Origin: Enterobacter sp. Bisph1
Lineage (GTDB): Bacteria > Pseudomonadota > Gammaproteobacteria > Enterobacterales > Enterobacteriaceae
DNA: 64,000 bases
Direction of reading: 5' to 3'
Assembly: GCF_000814905.1 (NCBI RefSeq)
Contig: NZ_JXAG01000047.1
Location: 124,001 to 188,000, forward strand
Both the position numbers and the translations under genes were made by a program. The notes beneath the pieces are model-generated. The model was given only the letters and a program-made list of their open reading frames with translations. It did no database searches and was not told where the DNA came from. This document shows positions 19,790 through 29,768 of this stretch, piece by piece. The first letter of the stretch is position 1. Every line of letters starts with the position of its first letter.

Positions 19790-20216
19790 CTCTTTTCCTT
19801 GGCGTCATCAACGCAAAAATAGACCGCCACAAAAAAACGTTGCGGCTGGGCAGTAAAATGGCGCATGAATGTTAAACCAAAATATAATGAACGCGTTTTT
19901 GAAGCATTTATTACGATTAGGGCTAGTGTATCAATCTTAGCAATTCAATATTAGGACAAGGTTAAGATAATGAAGAAGAGGGAAAGTTCAAAAATAACGA
20001 TAAACGATAAAAAACAGAGAGTTAGATTTTAAAAAAGAAAATTCTTAATGAGATCGCCGTCAAAAAAATGAAATGTTTAACGCCCGTGCAATGTATACAA
20101 AGGCGTTAGCAAGTTTATTTAAACGGCACATCAACAATTTTCAAAAAAATAATATCAATGTGCAATTAATTATTTCAAACACCACGGTCTAAAATATATC
20201 AAATAGTGTGAAAATT
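19790..20216. other. AT-rich gap between padC and the arn operon
   Basis: This 427-bp region has no convincing gene. It holds the arn promoter region with a PmrA-like box (19950-19966). Base composition is much more AT-rich than the genes on either side, typical of H-NS-bound promoter DNA of horizontally acquired or stress-regulated operons. No clear terminator for padC was found in it. Confidence 0.6.
19950..19966 (-). promoter_or_regulatory. PmrA (BasR) box upstream of arnB
   Basis: On the minus strand the hexamers CTTAAC and CCTAAT are separated by 5 nt, giving the 11-bp periodic direct repeat of the PmrA/BasR site (consensus CTTAAT-N5-CTTAAT). There is one mismatch in the second half-site. 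It lies 161 bp before the arnB ATG. This fits control of lipid A modification by the PmrAB two-component system; a -10 hexamer TAAGAT follows about 14 nt downstream. Confidence 0.6.
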
Positions 20217-20723
20217 TTATGACAAATTTTGTGGGAAACTGGTGGGTAATGCACTGGCTGCGCAGTTAATTACGCTGTCATTATTTTCCCCGCACTCCTG
20301 CACAAAGGTAATGGTGGCAAATTCATCAATCACTTCTGTCGGGTAAGCCGGGCCGGCAGCGCGATAAGACTCCATCAACGCAATATGATCGTTCTGGAAG
20401 CAGACAGTTTTTTCCGGGTTGTTGATCACCCAGCGTGGGAAAAAGATGGTGCCATGGAACAGGCGATCGCCGAGGTTCACTATCAGGCTGACATCGGTTC
20501 CGGTTGGCTCGGTCCAGGAAATTTTATAAATACTTTCGCCCACGCGAACGATATACGCATGCTGATCTTTCACCCACCGGTCTGCCACGATGCCGCTATG
20601 AATACGGTAATCCAGCGTTTCGCCGTTTTTCACATAAATCTCGTAGTTCCAGCCATTATCGTAGGTATAAACCAGATGTTTGCCGACGAAACCGCTCAAA
20701 TCGTATTTATCAAAGGTGCTCAT
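20217..20723 (-). CDS. padC: phenolic acid decarboxylase PadC
   Basis: A 168-residue cofactor-free enzyme that decarboxylates ferulic, p-coumaric and caffeic acids to vinylphenols, detoxifying plant phenolics. Equivalents of the active-site residues are visible: Tyr19 and Tyr21 in LVYTYDNGW, Arg49 in ADRWVKD and Glu72 in SWTEPTGTD. The conserved HGTIFFPRWV and QNDHI motifs follow. The C-terminal ~25 residues extend past the usual end and may be strain-specific. It is divergent from a LysR regulator 97 bp away, the usual layout for inducible pad genes. Confidence 0.94.
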   Translation of the reverse strand: MSTFDKYDLSGFVGKHLVYTYDNGWNYEIYVKNGETLDYRIHSGIVADRWVKDQHAYIVRVGESIYKISWTEPTGTDVSLIVNLGDRLFHGTIFFPRWVINNPEKTVCFQNDHIALMESYRAAGPAYPTEVIDEFATITFVQECGENNDSVINCAASALPTSFPQNLS

Positions 20724-20820
20724 TTTTAATCTCCTTAGGGAATAAAATGAGCGTACACCTGCAAAAATCGAATGAATAACGCTATATTTGCATCAAATTC
20801 ATTCACTTTTTAGATTGGTT

Positions 20821-21678
20821 ATGCACAAGACGACGCTGGAACAATGGACGCTACTGCAAAAAGTGGTGGAACTGGGCAGCTTTGCTAAAGCGGCGGAAGA
20901 AACCCATCGCAGCCAGTCCTCGGTCAGTTACAACCTGGCGCTGTTGCAGGAGCGCCTCGGCGTAGCGCTGCTGATGCAGGAGGGTCGGCGCGCGGTACTC
21001 ACCCCGGCGGGGGAACTGCTGCTCAACCAGGTGAAGCCGCTATTAAAAGCCTTTAACTGGGTAGAGACGCGAGCGGCAACCCTGCGTAACGGCATGCGGA
21101 CGCGGCTGGATCTGGTGGTGGACACTATTTTCCCCCGCGCGCGGTTGTTTGCCATTTTGCGCCAGTTCCAGCAGCGCTATCCTCAAACTCAGGTCAGGCT
21201 TACGGAAGTGCTGGAGTCGGCCTCCAGCGAACTGCCCGCTTATGCCCAGGCCGATGTCATGGTTTTAACCCGCCGCATGGATATGACCGGACGCGGCGAA
21301 TGGCTGATGAATGTTGATTTTGTCGCTGTCGCCCACCGCGATCATCCTTTGTGCGCCGCAGACCAGGTGAGTGAAACGATGCTCGCCGCCTGGCCGCTGA
21401 TCCGTATTGCCGAGAGTGATAACCGGCAAAACCCGACGGCGCAAGAGTCGTGGACCTTCTCGACGATTGATGCGGCGATAGAAGCGGTGCAGTACCAGGT
21501 GGGCTACGGCTGGTTGCCAGAAGAGCGCATTCAACCGATGCTCGACAGCGGCGTACTTAAAATCTTGCCGCTGAACCATGGCGTTCGCCGCGCGACGCCG
21601 CTGCATCTGCTGGTAAAAAAAGACCTCGCGCCGCTGGATGAACAAGTCGAGCTACTGTTGCAGCTTTTTAAGGCGTAG
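20821..21678 (+). CDS. LysR-family regulator, probably of padC
   Basis: A 285-residue LysR-type transcription factor. The N-terminal winged helix-turn-helix (about 5-62) has the typical GSFAKAAEETHRSQSSVSYNLALLQERLG pattern in pieces (SFAKAAEETHRSQSSVS, then LLQERLG), followed by an effector-binding domain. I took the ATG at 20821 (MHKTTLEQW) rather than an in-frame ATG 11 codons upstream. Its divergent position next to padC suggests it senses phenolic acids and activates padC. That target is inferred from context alone. Confidence 0.88.
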   Translation: MHKTTLEQWTLLQKVVELGSFAKAAEETHRSQSSVSYNLALLQERLGVALLMQEGRRAVLTPAGELLLNQVKPLLKAFNWVETRAATLRNGMRTRLDLVVDTIFPRARLFAILRQFQQRYPQTQVRLTEVLESASSELPAYAQADVMVLTRRMDMTGRGEWLMNVDFVAVAHRDHPLCAADQVSETMLAAWPLIRIAESDNRQNPTAQESWTFSTIDAAIEAVQYQVGYGWLPEERIQPMLDSGVLKILPLNHGVRRATPLHLLVKKDLAPLDEQVELLLQLFKA

Positions 21679-21770
21679 CGCGCTGCGCCGTCAAACATAC
21701 CATTATCGCCTTTCCGTTATCGCTGACCTGCGGCGAGCATGACGATAAATCCCTGTTAAAACCGGGGCTT

Positions 21771-21819
21771 TTGATCCAGAACATACTCTTCGTATGATGA
21801 ATCTCTAAAATCGTCATAC
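21771..21819 (+). promoter_or_regulatory. nik promoter region with NikR operator and possible FNR half-site
   Basis: GTATGA (21792-21797) and TCATAC (21814-21819) are separated by exactly 16 bp, a perfect match to the E. coli NikR operator, ending 34 bp before the nikA start. A TTGAT at 21771-21775 could be one half of an FNR site, but the other half is poor. In E. coli FNR activates nik anaerobically and Ni-NikR represses it; only the NikR part is well supported here. Confidence 0.92.
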
Positions 21820-21853
21820 TTTCTCGCCACCGACTTTCGTCAGGAAACCGAAC

Positions 21854-23425
21854 GTGTCTTTCTATCGTCAGGCTGGCGCTCTGCTTCTGCTCTGCGCATC
21901 CTTTGCCGCTCTCGCGGCGCAAAACACGCTGACTACCGCATGGCCGGTCAATGTGGGCCCACTTAACCCCCATCTCTATACGCCGAATCAGATGTTTGCC
22001 CAAAGCATGGTGTATGAACCGTTGGTAAAATATCAGGCCGACGGCAGCATCAAGCCCTGGCTGGCGACAAGCTGGACGCGCTCGGAGGATGGCAAAACCT
22101 GGGTCTTTACCCTGCGCGACGGGGTGACCTTTTCCAACGGCGAGCCGTTTAACGCCGAGGCGGCGGCGGAGAACTTCCGCGCGGTACTCGATAACCGCCC
22201 GCGCCATGCCTGGCTTGAACTGGCTAACCAAATCACCGACGTCAAAGCCCTTAGCCCCAATCAGTTACAAATCACCCTGAAAAGCGCCTACTATCCGTTC
22301 CTGCAAGAGCTCGCCCTGCCCCGTCCGTTTCGCTTTATCGCACCCTCGCAGTTTAAAAACCACGAAACCCTGAACGGCATTAACGCGCCGATTGGCACCG
22401 GGCCGTGGATGTTGCAGGAATCGAAGCTCAATCAGTATGACGTGCTGGTGCGCAATGAACATTACTGGGGGGCGAAACCGGCGCTGGAAAAAATCATTAT
22501 CAAAGTGATCCCCGACCCGACCAGCCGCGCGGTCGCCTTTGAGACCGGCGATATCGATTTACTGTATGGCAACGAAGGGTTGCTGCCGCTGGATACGTTT
22601 GCGCGCTTTAGCCAGGATCCGGCCTGGCACACACAGCTCTCCGCGCCGATTGAAACGGTGATGCTGGCGCTCAATTCAACCCATACGCCAACCAATGAGT
22701 TAGCGGTGCGCGAAGCGCTGAACTATGCCGTCGATAAGCAAACCCTTATCACCGGCGCGCTGTACGGCACCCAGCAGGTTGCCGACACGCTGTTCGCCCC
22801 TTCCGTACCCTATGCCAATATCGGCCTTAAGCCGCGCCGGTACGATCCGGCGCAGGCTAACGCGCTGTTAGAAAAGGCGGGCTGGACGCTTCCCGCTGGC
22901 AAAAGTATCCGTGAAAAAGCCGGGCAGCCGCTGCATATCGAACTGGCGTATATCGGCACCGATGCCCTGAGCAAATCGATGGCGGAGATTATTCAGGCCA
23001 ACTTGCGTCAGGTGGGCGTTGACGTCGGGCTGGTCGGTGAAGAAGAGAGCAGCATTTACGCCCGCCAGCGCGATGGCCGTTTCGGCATGATTTTTAACCG
23101 CACCTGGGGCGCGCCCTACGATCCCCATGCGTTTATGAGTTCGATGCGTGTGCCGTCCCACGCCGATTACCAGGCGCAACGCGGTCTGGCAGATAAAGCC
23201 ATTATCGATAAAGAGATTGGCGAGGTGCTAACCACCAGCGACGAAACCGCGCGCCGGGCGCTGTACCGCGATATTCTTACCCGCCTGCATAACGATGCGG
23301 TGTATCTGCCCATTAGCTATATCTCAATGATGGTGGTAGCGAAACCGCAGCTTGGCACAATCCCGTTTGCCCCTATCGCCTCAGAGATCCCCTTTGAGCA
23401 GATAACCCCGGGTGATGCGCAATGA
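21854..23425 (+). CDS. nikA: nickel ABC transporter substrate-binding protein NikA
   Basis: A periplasmic solute-binding protein (523 residues, SBP family 5) that captures nickel, in E. coli as a chelate, for the NikBCDE importer. A signal peptide spans about residues 1-22, ending near ALA. The body is collinear with E. coli NikA from [14 protein letters not shown]-like residues onward ([15 protein letters not shown]). The start is a GTG at 21854 preceded by AGGAAA. It is the first gene of nikABCDER and overlaps nikB by 4 bp. Confidence 0.97.
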   Translation: MSFYRQAGALLLLCASFAALAAQNTLTTAWPVNVGPLNPHLYTPNQMFAQSMVYEPLVKYQADGSIKPWLATSWTRSEDGKTWVFTLRDGVTFSNGEPFNAEAAAENFRAVLDNRPRHAWLELANQITDVKALSPNQLQITLKSAYYPFLQELALPRPFRFIAPSQFKNHETLNGINAPIGTGPWMLQESKLNQYDVLVRNEHYWGAKPALEKIIIKVIPDPTSRAVAFETGDIDLLYGNEGLLPLDTFARFSQDPAWHTQLSAPIETVMLALNSTHTPTNELAVREALNYAVDKQTLITGALYGTQQVADTLFAPSVPYANIGLKPRRYDPAQANALLEKAGWTLPAGKSIREKAGQPLHIELAYIGTDALSKSMAEIIQANLRQVGVDVGLVGEEESSIYARQRDGRFGMIFNRTWGAPYDPHAFMSSMRVPSHADYQAQRGLADKAIIDKEIGEVLTTSDETARRALYRDILTRLHNDAVYLPISYISMMVVAKPQLGTIPFAPIASEIPFEQITPGDAQ

Positions 23426-24363
23426 TCCGCTATTTATGCCAGCGGCTACTGTTGCTGATCCCGATGATCTTTGCCGCATCGGTCGCGATCTTCCTGCTGC
23501 TGCGTCTTGGCGCGGGGGATCCGGCGATGGATTATTTGCGTCTCTCCAACCTGCCGCCGACGCCGGAGATGATCGCCGCCACCCGTTTACAACTGGGACT
23601 GGATCAGCCTCTTGTTAGCCAATATTTTCACTGGCTGTGGCGCGCGTTGCATCTCGATTTCGGCATCTCCTATGCCACCCAGCGCCCGGTGCTGGAGGAT
23701 GTGTTGCACTTTCTGCCCGCCACCTTACAGCTTGCAGGCGCGGCGCTGGTGCTGATTTTTCTCACCTCTGTGCCCCTTGGTATCTGGGCGGCGCGGCATC
23801 GCGACGGGCTGCCGGATTATCTGGTGCGCGCGATAGCGTTTCTTGGCGTGTCGATGCCGAACTTCTGGCTCGCCTTCCTGCTGGTGATGTTCTTTTCCGT
23901 GCATCTGCGCTGGCTACCGGCGATGGGCTATGGCGGCTGGCAGCACCTTATTTTGCCTGCCATTTCCATCGCCTTTATGTCGCTTGCGATCAACGCTCGC
24001 CTGCTGCGCGCCAGCATGCTGGAAGCCGCCGGGCAGCGCCATGTCACCTGGGCGCGGCTGCGCGGATTAAACGATAAGCAGACCGAGCGGCGGCATATTT
24101 TGCGTAATGCGTCGCTGCCGGTGATCACCGCCATGGGCATGCATATTGGCGAATTGATTGGCGGCACGATGATTATTGAAAGCATCTTCGCCTGGCCCGG
24201 CATTGGCCGCTATGCGGTGTCGGCGATATTTAACCGCGACTATCCGGTAATTCAGTGCTTTACGCTGGTGATGGTGATCGTTTTCGTGGTGTGCAATCTG
24301 CTGGTTGACCTGCTGAGCGCCGCGCTGGATCCGCGTATTCGCCTTCATCAAGGAGCGCACTGA
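23422..24363 (+). CDS. nikB: nickel ABC transporter permease NikB
   Basis: A 313-residue inner-membrane permease of the DppB type with about six transmembrane segments and the EAA-type loop near residue 200. It forms the channel with NikC. It starts inside the end of nikA (ATGA overlap), and its last base is the first of the nikC ATG. Confidence 0.97.
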   Translation: MIRYLCQRLLLLIPMIFAASVAIFLLLRLGAGDPAMDYLRLSNLPPTPEMIAATRLQLGLDQPLVSQYFHWLWRALHLDFGISYATQRPVLEDVLHFLPATLQLAGAALVLIFLTSVPLGIWAARHRDGLPDYLVRAIAFLGVSMPNFWLAFLLVMFFSVHLRWLPAMGYGGWQHLILPAISIAFMSLAINARLLRASMLEAAGQRHVTWARLRGLNDKQTERRHILRNASLPVITAMGMHIGELIGGTMIIESIFAWPGIGRYAVSAIFNRDYPVIQCFTLVMVIVFVVCNLLVDLLSAALDPRIRLHQGAH

Positions 24364-25196
24364 TGCACTTTCTCAACACCGCCCGCTGGCCGGTGCGTTT
24401 TGCGCTGCTGATCCTGCTGTTGCTGCTGTTTATTGCCCTCACCTGCCAGTGGTGGACGCCGTACGATCCGCAAAGTATTGATTTACCCGCGCGCCTGCTG
24501 CCGCCGGGCAGCCAGCACTGGCTCGGCACCGATCATCTTGGGCGCGATATCTTCTCACGGTTAATGGCCGCCACCCGCGTTTCGCTGGGTTCGGTGATGC
24601 TCTGTCTGCTGCTGGTGCTGGCGCTCGGTTTAACCGCTGGCGGCTGCGCCGGGCTGCTTGGCGGGCGCATCGATCAGGCGGTGATGCGCGTGGCGGATAT
24701 CTTTATGACCTTTCCGACGTCGATTCTGTCCTTTTTTATGGTCGGCGTGCTCGGCACCGGCTTAACCAACGTGATTATCGCCATCGCCCTTTCCCACTGG
24801 GCGTGGTACGCACGAATGGTACGCAGCCTGGTGATTTCTCTGCGCAGCCGCGAATATGTGCTGGCGGCGCGGTTAAGCGGCGCAGGCTACGGGCAGATTT
24901 TTCGCGATCACCTGGCGGGCGCGGTGGTTCCCTCGCTGCTGGTACTGGCGACGTTGGATATTGGTCATATGATGCTACATGTCGCCGGGATGTCATTCCT
25001 CGGTCTTGGCGTTACCGCGCCAACGCCGGAATGGGGGGTGATGATCAATGACGCTCGGCAGTATATCTGGACGCAGCCGCTGCAAATGGTGTGGCCGGGG
25101 CTGGCGCTGTTTATCAGCGTGATGGCCTTTAACCTGGTGGGCGACGCCCTGCGCGACCATCTCGATCCCCATCTGGAAACGGAGCATGCCCACTGA
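24363..25196 (+). CDS. nikC: nickel ABC transporter permease NikC
   Basis: A 277-residue DppC-type permease, the same length as E. coli NikC. The N-terminal helix precedes the family hallmark [16 protein letters not shown] (about 55-70), and five further helices follow, with the EAA-type loop near [16 protein letters not shown]. It overlaps both nikB and nikD by single bases (TGATG-type junctions), indicating a tightly coupled operon. Confidence 0.97.
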   Translation: MHFLNTARWPVRFALLILLLLLFIALTCQWWTPYDPQSIDLPARLLPPGSQHWLGTDHLGRDIFSRLMAATRVSLGSVMLCLLLVLALGLTAGGCAGLLGGRIDQAVMRVADIFMTFPTSILSFFMVGVLGTGLTNVIIAIALSHWAWYARMVRSLVISLRSREYVLAARLSGAGYGQIFRDHLAGAVVPSLLVLATLDIGHMMLHVAGMSFLGLGVTAPTPEWGVMINDARQYIWTQPLQMVWPGLALFISVMAFNLVGDALRDHLDPHLETEHAH

Positions 25197-25960
25197 TGCC
25201 TGCGCAACTGACGCTTGAGAATATCTCCCTGCAGGCGGAACGCCCACTGGTAGCGGATCTGTCATTAACCCTGCATCGTGGGCGCGTACTGGCGCTGGTA
25301 GGCGGCAGCGGCAGCGGTAAATCCCTGACCTGCGCGGCAGCGCTCGGCGTATTACCTGCGGGCGTGCGGCAAACTGCCGGACGGCTGCTGCTGGATGACC
25401 AACCCGTAACGCCACACTCTCTGCGCGGCGCGACCATCGCCACGATTATGCAAAACCCGCGCAGCGCCTTTAACCCGCTGCATACCATGGCCGCTCACGG
25501 GCTGGAAACCTGTCGCGCGTTGGGAAAACCCGCCGAGCGCGCGACGCTACTGGCGGCGCTGAATGCCGTCGGGCTTGAAGATGCCGAACGCGTATTGTCG
25601 CTCTATCCCTTCGAGATGAGCGGCGGCATGCTGCAACGCATGATGATCGCCATGGCGCTGCTGAGTGATGCGCCTTTTATTATCGCCGATGAACCGACCA
25701 CCGATCTCGACGCCGTCGCCCAGGCACGCATTCTCGATCTGCTGGCGCGCATCATGGGCGAACGGCGACCCGGGATGTTGTTAGTAACCCACGATATGGG
25801 CGTTGTAGCACGCCTGGCGGATGATGTCGCAGTAATGAACAACGGGCGCATTATTGAACAGGGAAGCGTAGAAAGCCTGTTCAGCGCCCCACAGCACCCG
25901 CTTACCCGTGAATTGGTGGCGGCCCATCTGGCGCTGTATGGACTGGAGCTGACGGAATGA
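25196..25960 (+). CDS. nikD: nickel ABC transporter ATPase NikD
   Basis: A 254-residue ABC ATPase with Walker [11 protein letters not shown], the signature [10 protein letters not shown], Walker [13 protein letters not shown] and the switch His in THDMG. It energises nickel uptake together with NikE. It starts on the last base of nikC and overlaps nikE by 4 bp. Confidence 0.97.
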   Translation: MPAQLTLENISLQAERPLVADLSLTLHRGRVLALVGGSGSGKSLTCAAALGVLPAGVRQTAGRLLLDDQPVTPHSLRGATIATIMQNPRSAFNPLHTMAAHGLETCRALGKPAERATLLAALNAVGLEDAERVLSLYPFEMSGGMLQRMMIAMALLSDAPFIIADEPTTDLDAVAQARILDLLARIMGERRPGMLLVTHDMGVVARLADDVAVMNNGRIIEQGSVESLFSAPQHPLTRELVAAHLALYGLELTE

Positions 25961-26742
25961 ATCTTCTTGAGGTTTGCGGTGTTTCTCACGCGTATCACCA
26001 GCGCCCGGTGCTGGAGAATATCTCGTTGCAAATCAAAAGCGGTGAAACCGTGGCGCTGCTCGGGCGCAGCGGCTGTGGCAAAAGCACGCTGGCGCGGCTG
26101 CTGGTGGGGCTGGAATCCCCTGCGGAAGGTGACGTGCGCTGGCGAGGCACGCCTCTGCACACGCTTAATGCTCGCGCCCGTCAGGCGTTTCGCCGCGATA
26201 TTCAGATGGTGTTTCAGGATCCCGTCAGCGCCGTCAACCCGCGCAAAACCGTGGGCGAGATTGTGCGCGAACCGCTGCGCCATCTGTTAACGCTCCCGAA
26301 GGCTGAACAGCAGGCGCGCGTGGCACACTTACTGGAAGAGGTGGAACTGGATCCATCCCTTGTCGATAAACGCCCGCCACAGCTCAGCGGCGGTCAGCTA
26401 CAGCGCGTGTGTCTGGCACGGGCGCTGGCGGTAGAACCGACGCTGCTGATTCTTGATGAAGCCGTTTCCAGTCTCGATGTATTGCTGCAGGCCGGGGTTA
26501 TCCGCCTGTTGCAGCGCTTACAGCAGCGTTCCGGCGTCGCCTGCCTGTTTATCACCCATGATTTACGTCTGGTCGAGCGTTTTTGCCAGCGGGTAATGGT
26601 GATGGAATCCGGCGCGCTGGTCGAAACCCTCGATGTCACTTCACCGCTGCGCTTTCACTCACCGGCCGGGCAAGCGCTGCAACAAGCGGTCCTGCCCGCC
26701 TTTCCCCTCTCCTTCAACAGGACGCCGCTATGCAACGCGTAA
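25957..26742 (+). CDS. nikE: nickel ABC transporter ATPase NikE
   Basis: A 261-residue ABC ATPase with Walker [15 protein letters not shown], the signature [15 protein letters not shown] and Walker [13 protein letters not shown]. It is the second nucleotide-binding subunit of the nickel importer. The 3' end overlaps the start of nikR by 13 bp. Confidence 0.97.
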   Translation: MNLLEVCGVSHAYHQRPVLENISLQIKSGETVALLGRSGCGKSTLARLLVGLESPAEGDVRWRGTPLHTLNARARQAFRRDIQMVFQDPVSAVNPRKTVGEIVREPLRHLLTLPKAEQQARVAHLLEEVELDPSLVDKRPPQLSGGQLQRVCLARALAVEPTLLILDEAVSSLDVLLQAGVIRLLQRLQQRSGVACLFITHDLRLVERFCQRVMVMESGALVETLDVTSPLRFHSPAGQALQQAVLPAFPLSFNRTPLCNA

Positions 26743-27131
26743 CCATAACCCTTGATGATGATCTGCTCGATACGCTGGACAACCTGAGCGCGCGACGCGG
26801 CTACCATAATCGCTCGGAAGCGCTGCGGGATATTTTGCGCGGCGCGCTTGCGCAGGAATCCGTCGAAGATCAGCAGCAGCAGGGTTACGCCGTGCTGTCC
26901 TATGTTTATGAACATGAGAAGCGCGATCTGGCAAGCCGCATTGTCGCCACGCAGCACCATCACCACGACTTGTCCGTCGCTACGCTGCATGTGCATATCA
27001 GCCACGACGACTGCCTCGAAATCGCCGTGCTGAAAGGCAAAATGGGCGAGGTTCAGCACTTTGCCGATGATGTGATAGCCCAACGCGGCGTGCGTCACGG
27101 CCATTTGCAGTGTCTGGCAACCGAGAAATAA
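26730..27131 (+). CDS. nikR: nickel-responsive repressor NikR
   Basis: A 133-residue regulator with an N-terminal ribbon-helix-helix DNA-binding domain ([11 protein letters not shown]) and a C-terminal ACT-like metal domain. The high-affinity nickel ligands sit at the E. coli positions His76, His87, His89 and Cys95. A run of four His (76-79) is notable. The long frame opens upstream inside nikE, but the ATG at 26730 (MQRVTITL) is the family start. Ni-NikR would bind the operator at 21792-21819. Confidence 0.97.
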   Translation: MQRVTITLDDDLLDTLDNLSARRGYHNRSEALRDILRGALAQESVEDQQQQGYAVLSYVYEHEKRDLASRIVATQHHHHDLSVATLHVHISHDDCLEIAVLKGKMGEVQHFADDVIAQRGVRHGHLQCLATEK

Positions 27132-27209
27132 CGCCCGCTATTGGCAAACCCCTTCGCGCCGCAGCTGCTAGCCTTAAATCATTTGTTCAATCCATTTAAG
27201 GAGCAGACG

Positions 27210-28004
27210 ATGAAAATCTCACTCGACGGAAGCATAGCACTGGTCACGGCATCAACGGGCGGTATTGGTTTTGCCATTGCGAAAGGGCTGGCTGAGAGCG
27301 GCGCGGAAGTGATCCTTAACGGGCGCAGCGAAGGCTCGGTGAATAAGGCCCAGGCGGCGCTGGCGCAACAGGTCCCGGGGGCGAAAATCCGCACGGCGAT
27401 CGCCGATCTTGGCTCGGCGCAGGGTGTAGAAAACCTGCTGAAAGCGAGCGGTGAGGTCGATATCCTGGTGAATAATGCCGGGATTTATGGCCAGCAGGAT
27501 TTTTATGCCACCGACGACGCCACATGGGAAAGCTACTGGCAAACCAACGTGATGTCCGGCGTGCGTCTTTCCCGCGCGCTGCTGCCGACAATGGTGAAAA
27601 AGGGTTGGGGGCGCGTGGTGTTTATCTCTTCAGAATCCGCGCTGAATATCCCGGCGGACATGATTCATTACGGCGTGAGCAAAACCGCGCAGCTGTCGCT
27701 GGCGCGCGGGCTGGCGAAGTTTGTCGCCGGCAGCGGTGTGACGGTTAACAGCGTGCTGCCGGGGCCTACCCTTTCGGACGGCTTTGCCGGGATGATGCAA
27801 GAGGAGATGGAGAAAACCGGTAAGTCGCTGGAGACGCTGGCGAAAGAGTTTGTGATGGCTAACCGCCCAAGCTCGGTTATTCAGCGCGCCGCCACCGTTG
27901 AAGAGGTGGCGAACATGGTGGTGTATGTATGCTCGAAACAGGCTTCAGCCACCTCTGGCGCGGCGCTGCGCGTGGACGGCGGCGTAGTGGATGATATTGT
28001 CTAA
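27210..28004 (+). CDS. short-chain dehydrogenase/reductase
   Basis: A 264-residue classical SDR oxidoreductase. The Rossmann motif TASTGGIG (13-20), NNAG (88-91), a catalytic Ser near 141, and Tyr154 and Lys158 in YGVSK are all present. The substrate cannot be told from sequence. The start is the ATG at 27210 with an AAGGAG ribosome site 6 nt upstream, not the earlier in-frame ATG at 27141. An imperfect hairpin (28012-28021/28026-28035) lies between it and the convergent AEC carrier, without a T-run. Confidence 0.9.
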   Translation: MKISLDGSIALVTASTGGIGFAIAKGLAESGAEVILNGRSEGSVNKAQAALAQQVPGAKIRTAIADLGSAQGVENLLKASGEVDILVNNAGIYGQQDFYATDDATWESYWQTNVMSGVRLSRALLPTMVKKGWGRVVFISSESALNIPADMIHYGVSKTAQLSLARGLAKFVAGSGVTVNSVLPGPTLSDGFAGMMQEEMEKTGKSLETLAKEFVMANRPSSVIQRAATVEEVANMVVYVCSKQASATSGAALRVDGGVVDDIV

Positions 28005-28021
28005 CGCCGTTCCGGCTGGCC

Positions 28022-28999
28022 TTAGGGCCAGTCGGGATAATAATGGGCCATTAAAATCATAAACAGCGGCGTGGTTACGGTAGATAGCAGCGTGGAAAGC
28101 AGCATGCTGGTCGCCGTCGCCCCCTGCAGCACCTGGAATTTTTGTGCCATCAGATAGACATTAATTCCCACCGCCATCGATCCCAGCAGTACCACGACCT
28201 GGCTCTCGGCCCGTGGCAGATGCAGCAGCCAGGCAATAAGCCAAATCAGCGCGGGCATTAAAATCAGTTTAAACAGGCAAATGGTCAAACTTTCCGGCAG
28301 CCCTTTACGGATTTGATAGCGCGAGAGGCTCATACCAAGGGTAATCAGCGTCAGCGGCGCGGCAACCTGCGCCACCATGCCCACCGGGCTGTCGAGGAAT
28401 TGCGGCAGCGGGCGGTGAAACAAGAAGCTCCAGGCGAAGCCGCTAAAAATACCGATAATAATCGAGTTGCGCAGTACGCTGAGCAGCGTTTTGGCGATCC
28501 CTCTCACCGAGAAACTGCCGTTTTGCGCCCACTCCACCGACACGGTAACCAGCGTCCATAAAATCAGGCTATTAAAAACCAGTACCAGCGCGACGGATGA
28601 GAGGCTCGGCGTACCCAGCAGAATAATGGCGACCGGAATACCGAGCATGACGTTATTGGAGAAAATGCCCGCAAGGCTAAATACCGAGGCGGAAATGGCC
28701 TCCATGCGGAACAGACTTTTCGCGGCGATACGGCCAATCACATAGATAACAAAGCAGGTGCCGAAGTAAGCAATCAGCAGGCGCATATCCACCGGAGGGC
28801 TTTCAAAGAACTTGCTCATCACTTTGAACAGCATGCATGGGATAGCCACATTGAAACAGAAGCGGTTAAGCCCTTCATTGACCGACTCCGGCCAGCCCGC
28901 GAAGCGTCCCAGGCCATATCCCAGCGCAATCAATAAAAAGAGCGGTGCCGAGAGGAGCAATTGTTGCGCGAGCTGCGCGAAGAATTCAGCCGTTTCCAT
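28022..28999 (-). CDS. AEC family (auxin efflux carrier-like) transporter
   Basis: A 325-residue inner-membrane carrier of the auxin efflux carrier family (PF03547), with about ten hydrophobic helices in two five-helix repeats. The ILLGTPSLSS and MAVGINVYLMAQ regions lie at the crossover points. Bacterial members export or import organic acids such as malonate and malate. The substrate here is unknown. It converges with the SDR gene. The 295 bp upstream of it hold no gene that I can support. Confidence 0.88.
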   Translation of the reverse strand: METAEFFAQLAQQLLLSAPLFLLIALGYGLGRFAGWPESVNEGLNRFCFNVAIPCMLFKVMSKFFESPPVDMRLLIAYFGTCFVIYVIGRIAAKSLFRMEAISASVFSLAGIFSNNVMLGIPVAIILLGTPSLSSVALVLVFNSLILWTLVTVSVEWAQNGSFSVRGIAKTLLSVLRNSIIIGIFSGFAWSFLFHRPLPQFLDSPVGMVAQVAAPLTLITLGMSLSRYQIRKGLPESLTICLFKLILMPALIWLIAWLLHLPRAESQVVVLLGSMAVGINVYLMAQKFQVLQGATATSMLLSTLLSTVTTPLFMILMAHYYPDWP

Positions 29000-29294
29000 T
29001 CCATCCCCGGTAAGTATTGAAAAGAGGTTATTTTCTTTTGTTTTTCGCAGTATACGGGAAGGTTTTACGGGCGTCAGTCTGCCCGCTTCGGCTTTGGTGT
29101 TTTACCTAAAAAAAGCACGCAGCGTGAGCACTCTCGCCGCGCCTTTTTATCACCATCATCGCTGAGAAAAGGTGTTTTTCTGCGGGTTAAATGGCTTTGC
29201 GTTGTTGCCAGGAAAACGGTGTTGCGCAGTCTCCGCCGATGTTGGGCTTCACCATTAAGCAGGCGCAAACATCAGCAGAATAGCGCCGTTAGGC

Positions 29295-29768
29295 TTAACG
29301 CGGCTTCCAGGCGGAATGATCGCTTACATAAATTTGATTGAGTACGACATCATCGGGAATTTGCGCGAGTGAATCGGCGATTTCATCGTAGGGGGAAGGC
29401 AACGTAAAAGAGAGCCCGTAATCGTTATCAATAATCAGCGCGCCGTTAACAATACTCACATTTGTGCTGAGGTTAAGCAACTCCCCCATTGTCATCCCCG
29501 CCGATAATCGATTTTTATATTTTCCGCTATAATTTTCATTACAGCCCAGCGAAACAATAATATCGTCCGTGGTGGTGGCGATTGTTAAGGTGCCTTTATC
29601 AACTAAATAGGCATATCGCGTTTCAATAGATGGCGCAGGCAGAGAGTACTCTTTTATTTCCACATTAAATCGATTGAATATGTCATCCAGATAAAAATCA
29701 ATTGAATCACCTAAACGTACGTTTCCAAGCGAGGTAAAGCTCACAATATCCGCGTTGAAGTCAACCAT
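29295..29768 (-). CDS. hypothetical protein at the edge of the Rhs island
   Basis: A 157-residue protein that I do not recognise. It has alternating beta-strand-like segments (DIVSFTSLGNVRLGDSIDFY; GTLTIATTTDDIIVSLG), no signal peptide and no membrane helix, and ends VSDHSAWKPR. The ATG at 29766-29768 is chosen because an AGGGAAG ribosome site lies 8 nt upstream. An ATG two codons earlier lies too close to that site. The codon use is more AT-rich than the backbone, and the gene lies where the Rhs island begins, so a displaced immunity protein is one guess without direct support. Confidence 0.65.
   Translation of the reverse strand: MVDFNADIVSFTSLGNVRLGDSIDFYLDDIFNRFNVEIKEYSLPAPSIETRYAYLVDKGTLTIATTTDDIIVSLGCNENYSGKYKNRLSAGMTMGELLNLSTNVSIVNGALIIDNDYGLSFTLPSPYDEIADSLAQIPDDVVLNQIYVSDHSAWKPR

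Noticed and set aside
21771-21784. FNR site upstream of nikA
   Set aside because: Only one half-site (TTGAT) matches. The second half is poor, so it was mentioned but not called separately.
28012-28035. Hairpin between the SDR and AEC genes as a terminator
   Set aside because: The stem has a mismatch and no T-run on either strand.
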